Source of the DNA: Nemertoderma westbladi
Lineage: Eukaryota > Xenacoelomorpha > Nemertodermatida > Nemertodermatidae
Length of the DNA: 64,000 bases
Assembly (NCBI GenBank): GCA_032718475.1
Contig: JAUCBJ010007635.1
Coordinates: 119,926 to 183,925 of the forward strand
Direction: 5' to 3'
Shown here one piece after another: positions 1 to 11,013 of the stretch. A program made the translations under genes and the position numbers. How positions within the stretch are numbered: the first letter of the stretch is position 1; each line of letters starts with the position of its first letter. The notes below the pieces were generated by a model. It made no database searches and was not told where the DNA came from. It saw only the letters and a program-made list of their open reading frames with translations.

Positions 1-3000
1 AACTCTATTCGAAACAAACTCGAAAGAGAAGACGTTGAAGAACCTGATAAACGTAACGGTTTCAACGATTATCTAGAATTCTTACGAGAGACCTATCTCA
101 ATGTTGCTAGTCAACAAAACCTCGAAACTCGATATCCCCAAGGTATACATCCAGATCCTATAATGGAACTCAAACGGCTCTATTTTACGATGATGTATCT
201 TACCGCCGATCGACCACTCCCTGTCGTTCCAGATACCTTCGAACAGATGGAGGAATATTGTAAAACTGGAGAGCGATCACCCGCGTTTCCCCTTCAAGAC
301 GTGCGTCTTTGGTATTACTGTGACGAATGCCCTAGACCTAACCAGCAAATCGAAAGGCATAAACATCCTCGGAGACGTTGCGCTAAACACAGTTTTACGC
401 GATATACTTATGGGAGTTTCGAGCGTAACCTTTTCGGCGTATCGCCTACGGTCGCACGCCTTAAGCGATCATTGAATAAACCCATGATCAGAGTTCCGGA
501 ATACTCGGTCAGACCTCCCCATTCACAAGTGATACCTCAAACTCTAGATCCTAATAGTATTACGGATCCTCCCGAACTGTACTCACTGTTCAAAGATCTA
601 GTGTTACCTGAACAGCTGATTGGTGGCACTCCGGTAGTGGGTTCGTTGGATATTCGCCAACCTTACCTCGCTGGACTAGGACGCGGTCATTTAATATCAC
701 CGTTTAACCCCTACAACCGTCCTGGTCTTCCTCCGATCCAACCTGTTACAGAAGTCGAAGAGAGCGTGATACGAAATGCATTGGACGCTATTCGGCAGAA
801 AATCGGGAAAGGAACTTACGATTGCTTGGAGAAACGTAAATTGCAACAACAAGTCCAAGCGGTGAAAGAACTAGCTTTACCCCAGTTCGATAGAGAAATA
901 CAAAATCTAGAGGAGGACATCGAATGTGGACGAACCTACTCTTTACAGGAATTCCTGGACGAGCGCTTGCAGCAACAAGCGGAGGAAAATCAGCTCGAGG
1001 AGAGACATATAGAGCTGACTGAGAGGGAGGAAGCAGCTTTAGCCCAACCAGAAGCTCAAATTCTCGTAACGGATCTCTATTCCAAAACGATTCTTCACCC
1101 CTCGATGGTTCCTCATTTTAAAGACAAGCTCTTTGCTACAGTACAGCCTCAACCGGTTAATACTGATCTCAGATCTCACGAGCTCGTTGCTGACGCTCCC
1201 ATGCTACAACGTCCACCCGTAGAGGCTGCCCGTGTCGATGGCGTACTTGTTGAGCCTCCGGACAATAGAGCGGATCTTGTCCGTCGCATGGTGCACGATG
1301 TTAACATACGCGCCAGACCTTTGCCGGACTCGTTTTATGGAATTAAGGATCATCCTTATTACGTCAATTTAAAGCAATATTACATGGTGAAACCAGAAGA
1401 TCCTACGCATAGTCTGAAGTTTCTACCATTGATCAATCCTCTCGACCTTGTTGAACTCGAACAACTACAAAAACACCTAGATCAACTAGTTAAAATAAAC
1501 TCATTTAGAAAACCGTATAATATTTCTAGAATAGAGAAAGAAATATCACCTCCGTATAATCTTGATGGCTTTATTAAAACTCGATTGGTGCACTGGAATC
1601 TTGACGTGTTATTCGAAGAAGAAAGAATAAAACGATATGGCGATGTGGAAACCTATACTACACAATGCTTAAAGTATGGAGATTTACCCAATGCTAACGA
1701 GTGCGCTACTTTGTGGCATCCAGTGGGAATGACTCTCGAAAACGCCACTAAAGAATGGAACGAGACTCTTAACGTTATCGAGATGTATGGCGTTGTTACT
1801 TACGACAACGAAGGTAGCGTTCCGGTGGGAGAATTAGGAACTACGCGAATGATACATATACGAGGACTCGCTGGTTCTACCCACGTATTCACTCGAGCGT
1901 GTTCTGACGTGATTGATTATTCTTTTGAAACTCTTACCGAGATACAAAAGAAACTTCGACATGGACAATTTGAACTCGCGCAGCGTTACGTCACCGACAC
2001 CGAACGCAAACCGGCCATGGGTATCGATGGATCAATGTTACCCCAACCTGTACTCGCAATGTTGTTTAACGAAAGAATTCTAAAAATTGGCTCAGCTGTT
2101 TATGGAGATCTCCAAAACGACTTCCGGAATATGGAGAACATTCCATACCCTTTCGTTGATACTCAGCTGATTGCTCCTTGGGCCGAAGGCCGAGGTTTCT
2201 TTCGCACTATGTATGCCAATACACCCAGCAGCATTACTAAAGTACAACGGACATCCATCGGACATCTTGCCTTTCAAGAATATGGTTGGAATTTCAAAGT
2301 TGGAAATCCTATAAATTACCAGCAAGTATATGGAGATCATTACTCTCGTTTATATTTTGATGGACCATTAACCGCGCCTGGTGCCGTATATAGCTTTATG
2401 AGTGTTCCACTTCGCCCTTCCTTAGCTATATACACGATCTTTGAGAACGCAGCACTTGCCGGTTGGCTAGCCGATGTGTGCAGTCGTACCATACGCGCTC
2501 ATCCCTTAATACTTGGAACTAAACTCGCCAAGTTAGACGAACACAATAAGTTTATACGTTTCGAATGTTTCCGGCGCTTTCTGACTCCGTTCCGTAACGT
2601 CGATAGTCAGTTCAAAGATCGCGCGCTGACCAAGCTCAGTCTTAGAGACTCAGCTGCGGAGAAACTGAGTAGCGCTGGATTTGCCGTGTTTCAAGACGTT
2701 TGTATACAGAACTCACATTCATCTGTTATACAAAGACCCCGAATACCTACAGGTTATTCTGTCGTGGAAATACAGACAGTGGGTCCACTTACGGAAGCTG
2801 ACGCACCCACTTCGTCTATGCAACTGGAGGATGAACCAGTATGCTTGGAATCAGAAGCGATTCAACCCACGGCTTCTCGTAGCAGTGACAATGATTATGT
2901 CATAGAGTGGTATCAAGGTCCACAGCGTCTCACAGCGTACGATTATCGACACGCCAACTACGTTTCCCGAAAACGTTGTCGATTATGCGCGTCGAGAGAC

Positions 3001-3906
3001 CACTTCACTCCTCTCGATTCGAGCGTACCTTGTTCCTATTTCCTCGAACAACCGATGATGGAAATATATTGCGCTTATTGCCGGCTTAATAACTCTCATA
3101 TATTTGCCGTCTGCCCACAATTTATGACTCAATGTCACTACTGCCAACTTAAAGGACACGAAAGTTACAATTGTCCCTTTAATCGCGATTTAGAGAGCGT
3201 AGGCGAGATGATCACCCTGAGATACATCCGAGCTTGGGAAGCGAACGCCGATTTACATTGCGAATCCCGACATCGCTATTACCCTGGACGAGCTTACGAG
3301 GGAGTTTACGCGTTCCATCCCTATCTATTCGCATCGATTGAACAGAAAACACGCGTACCAAGTTACGAGTTGATGAAGCGTGTTGGTGAGTGTATTTCCA
3401 CCAAGTTTGTCAGGAAATACCTTAGAAACGTTAATCCTAATGATATAACCACATATCACCTGATCAATTTTATCCGTCAGGACCCTGAGTACGGCGACAT
3501 TTTCGTGAACTCGCATCCTGAACTCCAGGAAGTATCTCGGCGCCCATATGAATATCGAACCCGAGAACGCGAGCTGGAGAGAACCATTAAACCGAGAAAG
3601 TTCCTCACCACTCACGGTCCACCCACCGCTAGTGTCCAGACGACCCGTCAAGGACCCGTAGGAGCTGCTGTCCTGAGACGCGCTCTAAAGGCCGTTAGAC
3701 CTCACTCCACTGAGGTTGATATTAATCAACCAGGTACTTCGACCGGCGGGTATACCGATCGTAACCCTGCACCTTCTGATGCAATTATATTGCACCCTTC
3801 ACCTAGGAGCTACAGCCCTCCTCGTAAAGTGGCTCGCCCCAAAGAGAAAATGACTCTTGCTAGCTTCAAGAAACTGCGTAAACGCCGTCCGCGCAAGAAA
3901 GACTAA
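1..3906 (+). CDS. Large unrecognised zinc-knuckle protein, 3' part
   Basis: Frame 1 is open from base 1 to the TAA at 3904-3906, giving at least 1301 residues, so the first in-frame ATG (163) need not be the start; the gene probably begins outside the window. No intron is needed. Counting residues from the window start, residues ~107-128 hold a CxxC...HxH...C cluster, and ~260-350 form a charged, Gln/Glu-rich probable coiled coil. Residues ~993-1058 hold three Cys/His motifs: CRLC-x4-H, CAYC-x5-H-x4-C and a canonical CCHC knuckle CHYC-x4-H-x4-C. The last ~25 residues are strongly basic (KKLRKRRPRKK). Zinc knuckles plus a basic tail suggest a nucleic-acid-binding or Gag-like/capsid-associated protein, but I recognise no protease, reverse transcriptase or named domain. 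The frame is far less AT-rich than its flanks. Reality of the coding frame is near certain; its function is unknown. Confidence 0.85.
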   Translation, partial: NSIRNKLEREDVEEPDKRNGFNDYLEFLRETYLNVASQQNLETRYPQGIHPDPIMELKRLYFTMMYLTADRPLPVVPDTFEQMEEYCKTGERSPAFPLQDVRLWYYCDECPRPNQQIERHKHPRRRCAKHSFTRYTYGSFERNLFGVSPTVARLKRSLNKPMIRVPEYSVRPPHSQVIPQTLDPNSITDPPELYSLFKDLVLPEQLIGGTPVVGSLDIRQPYLAGLGRGHLISPFNPYNRPGLPPIQPVTEVEESVIRNALDAIRQKIGKGTYDCLEKRKLQQQVQAVKELALPQFDREIQNLEEDIECGRTYSLQEFLDERLQQQAEENQLEERHIELTEREEAALAQPEAQILVTDLYSKTILHPSMVPHFKDKLFATVQPQPVNTDLRSHELVADAPMLQRPPVEAARVDGVLVEPPDNRADLVRRMVHDVNIRARPLPDSFYGIKDHPYYVNLKQYYMVKPEDPTHSLKFLPLINPLDLVELEQLQKHLDQLVKINSFRKPYNISRIEKEISPPYNLDGFIKTRLVHWNLDVLFEEERIKRYGDVETYTTQCLKYGDLPNANECATLWHPVGMTLENATKEWNETLNVIEMYGVVTYDNEGSVPVGELGTTRMIHIRGLAGSTHVFTRACSDVIDYSFETLTEIQKKLRHGQFELAQRYVTDTERKPAMGIDGSMLPQPVLAMLFNERILKIGSAVYGDLQNDFRNMENIPYPFVDTQLIAPWAEGRGFFRTMYANTPSSITKVQRTSIGHLAFQEYGWNFKVGNPINYQQVYGDHYSRLYFDGPLTAPGAVYSFMSVPLRPSLAIYTIFENAALAGWLADVCSRTIRAHPLILGTKLAKLDEHNKFIRFECFRRFLTPFRNVDSQFKDRALTKLSLRDSAAEKLSSAGFAVFQDVCIQNSHSSVIQRPRIPTGYSVVEIQTVGPLTEADAPTSSMQLEDEPVCLESEAIQPTASRSSDNDYVIEWYQGPQRLTAYDYRHANYVSRKRCRLCASRDHFTPLDSSVPCSYFLEQPMMEIYCAYCRLNNSHIFAVCPQFMTQCHYCQLKGHESYNCPFNRDLESVGEMITLRYIRAWEANADLHCESRHRYYPGRAYEGVYAFHPYLFASIEQKTRVPSYELMKRVGECISTKFVRKYLRNVNPNDITTYHLINFIRQDPEYGDIFVNSHPELQEVSRRPYEYRTRERELERTIKPRKFLTTHGPPTASVQTTRQGPVGAAVLRRALKAVRPHSTEVDINQPGTSTGGYTDRNPAPSDAIILHPSPRSYSPPRKVARPKEKMTLASFKKLRKRRPRKKD

Positions 3907-5348
3907 CTGTTTAGAGTATCTTTAGGTTTTAGAAACTGTGATTTTTATATTTTATAGACTGAAAATCCCATTTTCTGGGAGCGGTGTAAAAGCCTTTGCT
4001 GAATTGCCCCGTTATTTTTATTATCTTTTACATTAAAATACTCTGTAGTTGATTTAATAAGTGTAAGAGACCGTATTATTGCTGTATCAGTGTTTTTAGA
4101 GGATCTAAGACTTATTTCCTCCGTATGTGTACTGTGAAAGGTATATTTTATGATTCTATGGCAATTCGTGACGCAAAGGGGTGATAGCTACTCTTGAACA
4201 GTAGTTACTATGACTACGGTTAACAGCTGACATTCATACGTGTTGATTTCCTTTGTTCTACGGCGTCTCTCAGTTCAGTCAGCCAATGAGAGCGTTTTTG
4301 TGGCTCCTTGTAGAGAAAATTTCCGAGAAATGACGCAATGCCTATGTGCAGTGTTTACATTCAGTCCTGAGCCTAAGAGAGAACGGCTTGGAAGTATTTT
4401 TGTGCTATACTGTTTTTTAGTCGTACACTAGTAGGTTTAATTATAAAGGGCATATATCCTTTAACATGCCTATGTATCATACATCCTGACTGCTGAAACA
4501 TTGCAAACTCGTAACAATCAGTGTTCAGTTGTTGTTTTATACTGCTATTTACTGTCAGTTCTTCATAATATGGTTGATGAATTATTATATTTGGAATAAC
4601 GATAAATAACCCCGCAACCCAATATTCTTGATATACCGAAGGTAAGAGAGAAAGGTTACCAATAACGATTGTGACTTATGTTAAAGTGGTTTGAAGTGAA
4701 TCTAATGTTATTTGATAGACCCTACATGAGTCAGCCTGTGTTCCTTTTATATGTGACTAAAATCAGTGAAGATTGGCAGATTAGTGTGCAGTATTGTGCA
4801 GCATTGTGTATGAGCGAGTCTGTTAAAGAAGCAATTCCTAAAGAATGCGCCATATATGTGAATTATAATTGAGCCATATCGTTGTGAGTAGTTTAAGTCA
4901 TAACTCTGTTTATATAGATAAAGCGCCACGTCCTAAAGGAACTGTTAATATTACCGAAGGTGAATAATATTGTCAGAGATTATATAATACTGTCAGTCGA
5001 ATAATACATTAGGCTTACATAGCAATAAAAATTAAACCGTCGAACCCAATCTCCCGGGAATATCCAGCGGGTGAATGGTCGCGCACGGATTGGTTTCGAC
5101 TAGTGTAGTGAATCAAGTACTTGTCATAGACTAAAAAACAGATTTAATATCTAGAAGACATCTTAATTTGGTGGGTTAAACTGCCAAAGGTCTGAAAGCG
5201 CGAACATAAGGCGTTTTTTCGTTTATCTCTATTTTTCGAGCCCAGAGGCTATGGACGGAGTAGCCGATCATGCCAGGGACCTTAGAATCGTGGTATCTAG
5301 TCGCTGTGAAAATTTCATCAAATTCGTTAGAGTAGTTTTGGCTGTAGA
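3907..5348. other. Non-coding region downstream of the large ORF
   Basis: No convincing coding frame. An ATTAAA hexamer at 4032-4037 is a possible variant polyadenylation signal for the upstream gene. The short frames here have no recognisable content. Confidence 0.5.
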
Positions 5349-5392
5349 TCAGTCAGTCAGTCAGTCAGCCAGCCAGTCAGCCAGTCAGTCAA
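5349..5392. repeat. (CAGT)n microsatellite
   Basis: About ten copies of a CAGT/CAGC tetranucleotide, visible directly. Confidence 0.9.
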
Positions 5393-5498
5393 CAATTCTT
5401 ACAGTAATCAAGTCTAACGACTTGCTAATAAGCGCGAGAAGAATAAGAAGGCAAATCTCCTAACTTTCCTAACAAACGCAATTATTTGGCTGACTCAA

Positions 5499-5771
5499 AT
5501 GAAATGTGATAACCCCCATAAGTGGCAACGTGGCTTCTACGAAAGTGACAGTTGTGATTCTGTAGTTCCAGGCCCAGGGGCCTTTGTCCACCACTCCCTC
5601 ACACTAATTCCACCAACACCGAAGGTTCGCAAACCAAGAAACCGTTGCCGATTGTGTTACTCTGATGGGTGCAAAGAAAAACTGTCACGATATTATTGCC
5701 CGCAATGCCCCTCTAAACCATCTCTATGTCTGGATTATGCGACTCCGTGTCACAAGAACATAAAACAATAG
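5499..5771 (+). pseudogene. piggyBac-type transposase, C-terminal fragment
   Basis: A 90-residue frame whose second half has the pattern PPTPK..KPRNRCRLC...YYCPQCPSKPSLCL. This is the Cys-rich zinc-binding tail that ends piggyBac/PGBD transposases and binds the element ends. The stop after this domain fits the natural C terminus. The catalytic DDD core is absent, so this is a decayed 3' fragment. It lies on the opposite strand to the second piggyBac fragment at 6068-6785. Recognition rests on the cysteine pattern and the preceding PTPK/KPRNRC context, not on a search. Confidence 0.6.
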
Positions 5772-5861
5772 GTATCTGTTCACTATAATACCAATGTAAT
5801 ATCAATCAATCAATCATTTAATATATTTTTAACTATATTAGTCATTTTTTTATTCGATAAT

Positions 5862-6073
5862 TTTAACAGACAGACTGACGACAGATAGACAGACTGTAAA
5901 CCGACAGGGTATATTCAACCAAACATGAGAATTGACTTCAGAAATGCAATCAGCGTCCAGAAAAAAAACCCCCATGGCGAACGTTTTAGCTGCATGGTAG
6001 AATTTTTTTAATTTTGACAGACAAATTGACCGACAGACAGACAAAACAGTAAACCGACAGAATATATTTAACC
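5862..6073. repeat. Direct repeat pair of ~60 bp
   Basis: 5862-5922 and 6011-6073 share the same (GACAGACA)-rich sequence followed by AAACCGACAG..TATATT.AACC. The right copy ends at the TTAACCC that borders the minus-strand piggyBac fragment. Confidence 0.6.
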
Positions 6074-6785
6074 CTCTATTGCATGACTTTTCATTTTTTG
6101 GGGTAAAAATTAATTTTATAATTTTTCACACTTAAAACAGTCCCATAAGTACTAAATAATCGAAAAAATTTAAAAAAAATATTTTTGTGGCATAATTCAC
6201 AATTGTATCACATTTGATACCGCATGGTTCCTAGTGATGTATCATATATGATACAATTAGAAAATAATATGTATTTCATCACAAATAGTGAAACTAAAAC
6301 TGTATTCATATTAATTTTCAAAACAATTATACAATGACAACAACGGATATTGATTATTATTATTGACAGTGAAATTGCTTGAAGCAGTTCCGTGTTAAAT
6401 TGAGACACAGGTGCACATTACATTTCTCGCATTTAAAACAAGTGAATCGCTTACATCCCGGAAATTTACATCGTCCTCTTTTCAATTTATCTATACAAAC
6501 AGCCCAATGAGCCATATTATCTTGTCGAATGGCTTTAATTGGTAGTATCTGGCGAGGATCGGGCCTATTCTTCTTCAATGCAGCTTCAATTGTAATAGAA
6601 GGTCTACCTGCTTTCTTAGTAGCAGCTGGAACCTTTCCAGCTTTACATAAGGCTAATGCAACTTCATGTTTAAAATCAAGAAGACAGAGCTCATACTTAG
6701 TGCCAAGTTGTTTATTAATGCGCCGGTAAAGAAGCCAGGAATTCACAATAACAAGATCCAAAATGCAAAAGCTATAAGTTCTCTA
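6068..6785 (-). mobile_element. piggyBac element, 3' end with transposase C terminus
   Basis: On the minus strand, 6782-6360 encodes a piggyBac transposase C-terminal part: LDLVIVNSWLLYRR is a hallmark of the family, followed by LLDFKHEVALALC and a Cys/His-rich tail (CKFPGC...CFKCEKCNVHLC). An in-frame stop at 6783-6785 and loss of upstream frame mark it as a remnant. About 290 bp beyond the coding end, at 6068-6071, lies TTAA followed inward by CCCTCTATTGCATG. This is the expected TTAA target plus CCC-type piggyBac terminus. The region between holds paired GTATCA/TGATAC motifs (6206-6255), plausibly subterminal repeats. The other end of the element was not found. Confidence 0.7.
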
Positions 6786-6943
6786 GACTATAGACAGTTT
6801 CAAAAATCTACTGGACAATTTATATAACTGTGTCAATAACTAATTATCGTAAAGGTTTTGTGCAATATTATATTTGATATTATTTGTACCGCATATGTAA
6901 ATTGTCAATAAACATATCTATCTCTGTAGAATATATTTATTTA

Positions 6944-7112
6944 TACATTTATGTAAAAACAATAACAAATACACCAAACATAATGTACTGTATAATATAG
7001 GTAATGCCCAACACAACATATAGGATTACCCATGCCCATAAAGCTTTGCAGCTTATTTCCATGGGGATCCTTAATGTTACTTGCACTTGGTTACAAATAC
7101 AGTACAATATGA
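6944..7112 (-). mobile_element. LINE 3' UTR-like repeat, copy A
   Basis: Closely matches 8501-8650 (shared stretches such as AACATATAGGATTACCC and AAAGCTTTGCAGCTTATTTCC). In copy B this sequence lies downstream of a LINE ORF end on the minus strand, so copy A is read as a severely 5'-truncated LINE insertion in the same orientation. Confidence 0.55.
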
Positions 7113-7222
7113 AAAATATGAAAATGGGCAATTGGGCTTTAACTTTTACTGTCTTTTTTCATATCATTAACACTATTAGTAATGGTGGGGTCTATAAAAC
7201 ATTAAATGCCCTAAGGAAGGTT

Positions 7223-7243
7223 GGGGGGGGGGGGGGGGGGGGG
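7223..7243. repeat. Poly-G tract (21 G)
   Basis: Uninterrupted run of G, followed by TTGGTGGG; could form G-quadruplex structures and is a likely assembly-length uncertainty. Confidence 0.9.
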
Positions 7244-7719
7244 TTGGTGGGCGCAATTCATCCTCATTAATTACAATTTTTCTAATTCTTCATAATATTT
7301 TAATAAAAATACATCCCTTAAAATCAAATCATTACAACTTATGATACATTAATAAATTGTTGATTAACACAGAACCACCATTCCTCTAACCCAAATATAT
7401 TGTAGTATAATACAGTATAATTGTAAGGCTTTATACCTACAATATACTGCTCCATACAAATAGCCTAAGAGAGCGGCATTACCGGTAGCAATTTCCGCGG
7501 ACATAAAAAGATAAAATCAGCGGACATAATGAGTAAATTCAATGGACAAAAAAAATTATTGTGGATCTAAAGCACTGTATCCTAGTGGACCAGTAAATCC
7601 TTTGACAATCAGTGAATAACTACTCCCACAGCCCACCACTCCCCCACCCCCATCTCTCTCTCACAAACTCAGCTGTCCTACCAAACTAATGTGTTCTATA
7701 CTATCTCCCTATAGAACCT

Positions 7720-8329
7720 GTGGGGCGAGACACGTAGTCGGCGAGCCTTGGCATACGGTTCATATAGGGCAAATGGGGCATGTCCGTCTGCCTGTCTGTC
7801 TGTCTGTCTGTCTGGTAAATGTTTGAACGCGAATATCTCAGCATCGCTGGTTCGGAATTGAACCAAACTTAGTAGGTAAGTAGTAGAGAGAAAGTTTAGA
7901 AAGTTTGTAAAGTTTGGTGAAAAATCATGCAGTCTGACGTCAGCTACGACAGATTATGTGGTTTTTAGAAAATGTTAAATTTCTCGGGAAGGCCTCATTT
8001 TCCTGAGCTGAAATTTTGGTGGCCTGTAGAGAATCATGAAGTCTATCTTTTACGAAATTGAAAAGTTAAGACATTTAATTGGGGATCCGCTAGAGACTCA
8101 GAAGTAATGACATAGGCCTACCGGTACGGTACTGCTGTACAGTGCTGCACTGGTAAGTACGAAATTGCAGAATAACAATTTGACACCACCTAGCGGATTA
8201 ACATATGATTGTATATCGAATGAATACATTTATAGCATGGGATATGGGGTCCAAACTAGACATGCCCCATTTGCTCTATATGAACCGTATGCCAAGGCTT
8301 GCCGACTACGTGCTGCGCGAAGTCCCCAC
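7720..8329. mobile_element. Foldback MITE with ~65-bp terminal inverted repeats
   Basis: 7720-7783 and 8259-8329 are inverted copies: both arms contain CACGTAGTCGGC(G/A)AGCCTTGG and CATACGGTTCATATAG, then AAATGGGGCATGTC. The ~475-bp interior has no transposase; it holds a CTGT microsatellite and phrases like CGCGAATATCTCAGCATCGC. The structure fits a non-autonomous DNA transposon. Target-site duplication is not obvious, so the exact ends and superfamily are open. Confidence 0.7.
7785..7814. repeat. (CTGT)n microsatellite
   Basis: Tandem CTGT tetranucleotides just inside the left arm of the foldback element. Confidence 0.85.
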
Positions 8330-8500
8330 GAACGTGTTGTATTACATCTAACCAACTTTATGAAGGGCCTATGAATTTCGATGGTTACACTAAATAATTC
8401 CACTCTGCTACTAATGACTCACCAGCAGATATCTTTTCCAGCGGCCTTCATTGATTGGCTAAACTCTTGGCTATCATTTGGTTACATGTTATGATAGATT

Positions 8501-9077
8501 TTTATTTATACATTATGTAAAAACAATAACAAATACACCAAACAATGTACCGGTATAAAGATTGTCCAACATAACATATAGGATTACCCCTAAAGCTTTG
8601 CAGCTTATTTCCAAGGGGGTCCTTTATGTTACTTGGTTACAAATACAATATTACACTACGCTAACCTAAAACCAATATAAAAGGGAATTACACTATGTAC
8701 ATGTACAACTTTACCGAGAGCGTGACAATGCCCGACTCAACGATAAAGATGTAATGTACATAACAATATATTATAAAACGTAATTACAGTATAAATAGTA
8801 AATAATTAATAAACTAATAACTTACTGTAGGACTATTGTACCTATTTTTACATTGCATACGGAGGTGAGATTTAACTGCACATTTGAAAGAATGTTGATT
8901 ATTTAGGTTTTTAATTTCATTAGGCAGAGCGTTCCAATTTTTTATGCCGTTAAAAAAGAAAGTATCAGATTCAAAGGATTTACAATTCGGGAGGTAGAAG
9001 TTTGAAGCACTAGCTCTGGTACTGTAAGAGTGTGTATCGCGTACTCTGTTGAATTTTTGTTTTAGTTTTGCCTGCAC
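8501..9077 (-). mobile_element. Jockey/CR1-like LINE, truncated 3' end
   Basis: Minus-strand 9077-8814 encodes ~87 residues with the pattern DTHSYSTRAS..FYLP....FFFNGIKNWNALPNEIK....FKCAVKSHL. This is the characteristic C-terminal end of ORF2 (after the reverse transcriptase) in Jockey/CR1-type non-LTR retrotransposons. A stop lies just upstream at ~9080, so the copy is 5'-truncated. Downstream (lower coordinates) is its 3' UTR, including 8501-8650, which recurs at 6944-7112. Both copies end in an AT-rich TGTATAAATAAA-like tail on the minus strand. Confidence 0.65.
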
Positions 9078-9079
9078 TG

Positions 9080-11013
9080 CCTATAAGCAAACCAACAACA
9101 ATATTCTGTACATTATTACTGTTCTGGGTTTGGGTATTGCGTTATTTTATATATATAGCTAATGGTCTGAATGTAGATCAATCGCACGATCGGACCACTT
9201 TTCTTCATATTTGTTTTTAAGCCTAAGGCAGGTACAAATGTAGCATACTGTAACCCGTATTTATATTAATTAATTGCTTTGATTTTAGGTGTAAGCATAA
9301 GTACTTTGTAAACATAGGCCTGTCTACCTGTCGCTTTCTATGCTATATCAGTTCAGTACATAGTAGGCCATTACTTAGGCTGTTAGGCCACCAGTTATGT
9401 GGTTTGGAAGCAATGGAATTGTGCACTGGAAAGCACCCAACCACCCAGACCACCCACCGTGGTCTTGTGGTACTTTAAATTAATCTAATTAATCTAATCT
9501 AATTATTAATTAATCATAATAATTAATTTATCTAATCTAAAGCCCAGTTTCCATGATTTAACATAGCTCTACAGTACTATAGCTATAGTACTATATACTA
9601 ATACTTATATATATACTATAGCTAAATTGCAAGTAATGCTAGCTGTAGTAATACTACAGCTGCAATAGTACTATACTAATTAATACTACAATAGTAATAC
9701 TAACAGTTGGCCGTGTCTCACAGCTACCTCCTACTGTATTTCAGATACTCTCATCCCAGTTTCACAACACTACTGCCGCTAAATGTGGATTGCCACAGTA
9801 CTGGTTCTGCTACTGCAGTACCTACAAAATCTATATATATAATTATATCAATCAAGAGATTAAATAATATTTTTATAATCTGAGGCGAATCGGAGCAGCA
9901 CTTAGGCTGCTTAGCGATAGTCCAGGCATTATTAAAAAAGAATGGAAAGATAAACCAATACGAAAAAAAAGGCAATTAAAAACTGGTTTTGAAGAAAAAG
10001 ATAGGGTAGTAAAAAACAGCAAGAAAAAGGCAAGTAAATCATGGTGATTAAAAAGAAAAGTCAAAACTTTTATAGGTAATAAAGAAAAAATGAATAGTAA
10101 AAATCAGGTAAAAAAAGGCATTTAAAAACTGGTGATAAAATAAGAATGTAAAAACTAATAACAACGAAATGGGAAGAAAACCAGTAAGAAAAAACGGCAA
10201 GTAAAGTAAAGTAAAAACTGATAGATTGCACAACCACATGATACCCCCTTGGTTTGGCCGCTGGTTCCTATTGATACTTCGACCTTTCTATCTAAATCAT
10301 GTACCGGTACTTCTTCACACATTCATTTAAGTCTCTTTGGGTTGTGAACTCATAACTCAGTTCTACCCAGTAGTTACTGGTATGATTCACAACTCGTATC
10401 TTGTAGTTTAATTAATTTAATTTAATTAGTTAGTTTAATTTTAATAGCGCTCATAGTACTTTCACACCTCACATACTGTACTGATGTTACTCTTATTCCA
10501 CTGTGCCACTGTTTTAGTAGCATTCTTATACGTAGGCCTTATACGTAGGCCTTTCATAGGTCAGTTTGACCTGAATTAATTAGTCTGTTGAATGTGTCAG
10601 TTTGTGTTTAACCACTGTTTTTAGATCCCCCATCACCTCTGTCAGTAACGTCTTGGCTGTCAGGTTCCTATCTACTAGTGTAAATAAAATTCGGTGTGTC
10701 AGTGAGGAATGACAAAGTATCCAAACTAAAGTCTCTAACATAGTGTTGTCAGTATTAAGTTCAGTAAAAGGCGTCATTTGGATGAGCCAATGGCAAACTG
10801 TAATTGTGGTATTGGTACCACCCCTGTCCCGTGTCGTGCAATTTTGCCATTGGATCAGAGACTCGTCACATGGTACAGTCGTCGCCCCCCACATGCAGTC
10901 CTATACGTCCTCTGTATAATACCGTGGTGTCCGTGGCAATGTCATTTGCTCCACAAATTCCAGACCTAGAAAGGCGTGGTTGGAAATGGATCGAGCAATA
11001 TTGGATCTGATGT
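9080..11013. other. AT-rich intergenic DNA with low-complexity blocks
   Basis: No supported gene. 9475-9545 is TAATCTAAT-type simple sequence. 9560-9710 is rich in short palindromes of TAGTACTATAGCTATAG type. 9960-10220 is an A-rich strand-biased block in which AAAAGGCA(A/T)TTAAAAACTGGT-like phrases recur at irregular 60-85 bp spacing (near 9966, 10026, 10112, 10190), probably a decayed tandem repeat. 10230-11013 contains nothing I can identify. Confidence 0.5.

Noticed and set aside
8165-8374. 69-codon frame in the foldback element
   Set aside because: It runs into the inverted-repeat arm and has no protein-like pattern.
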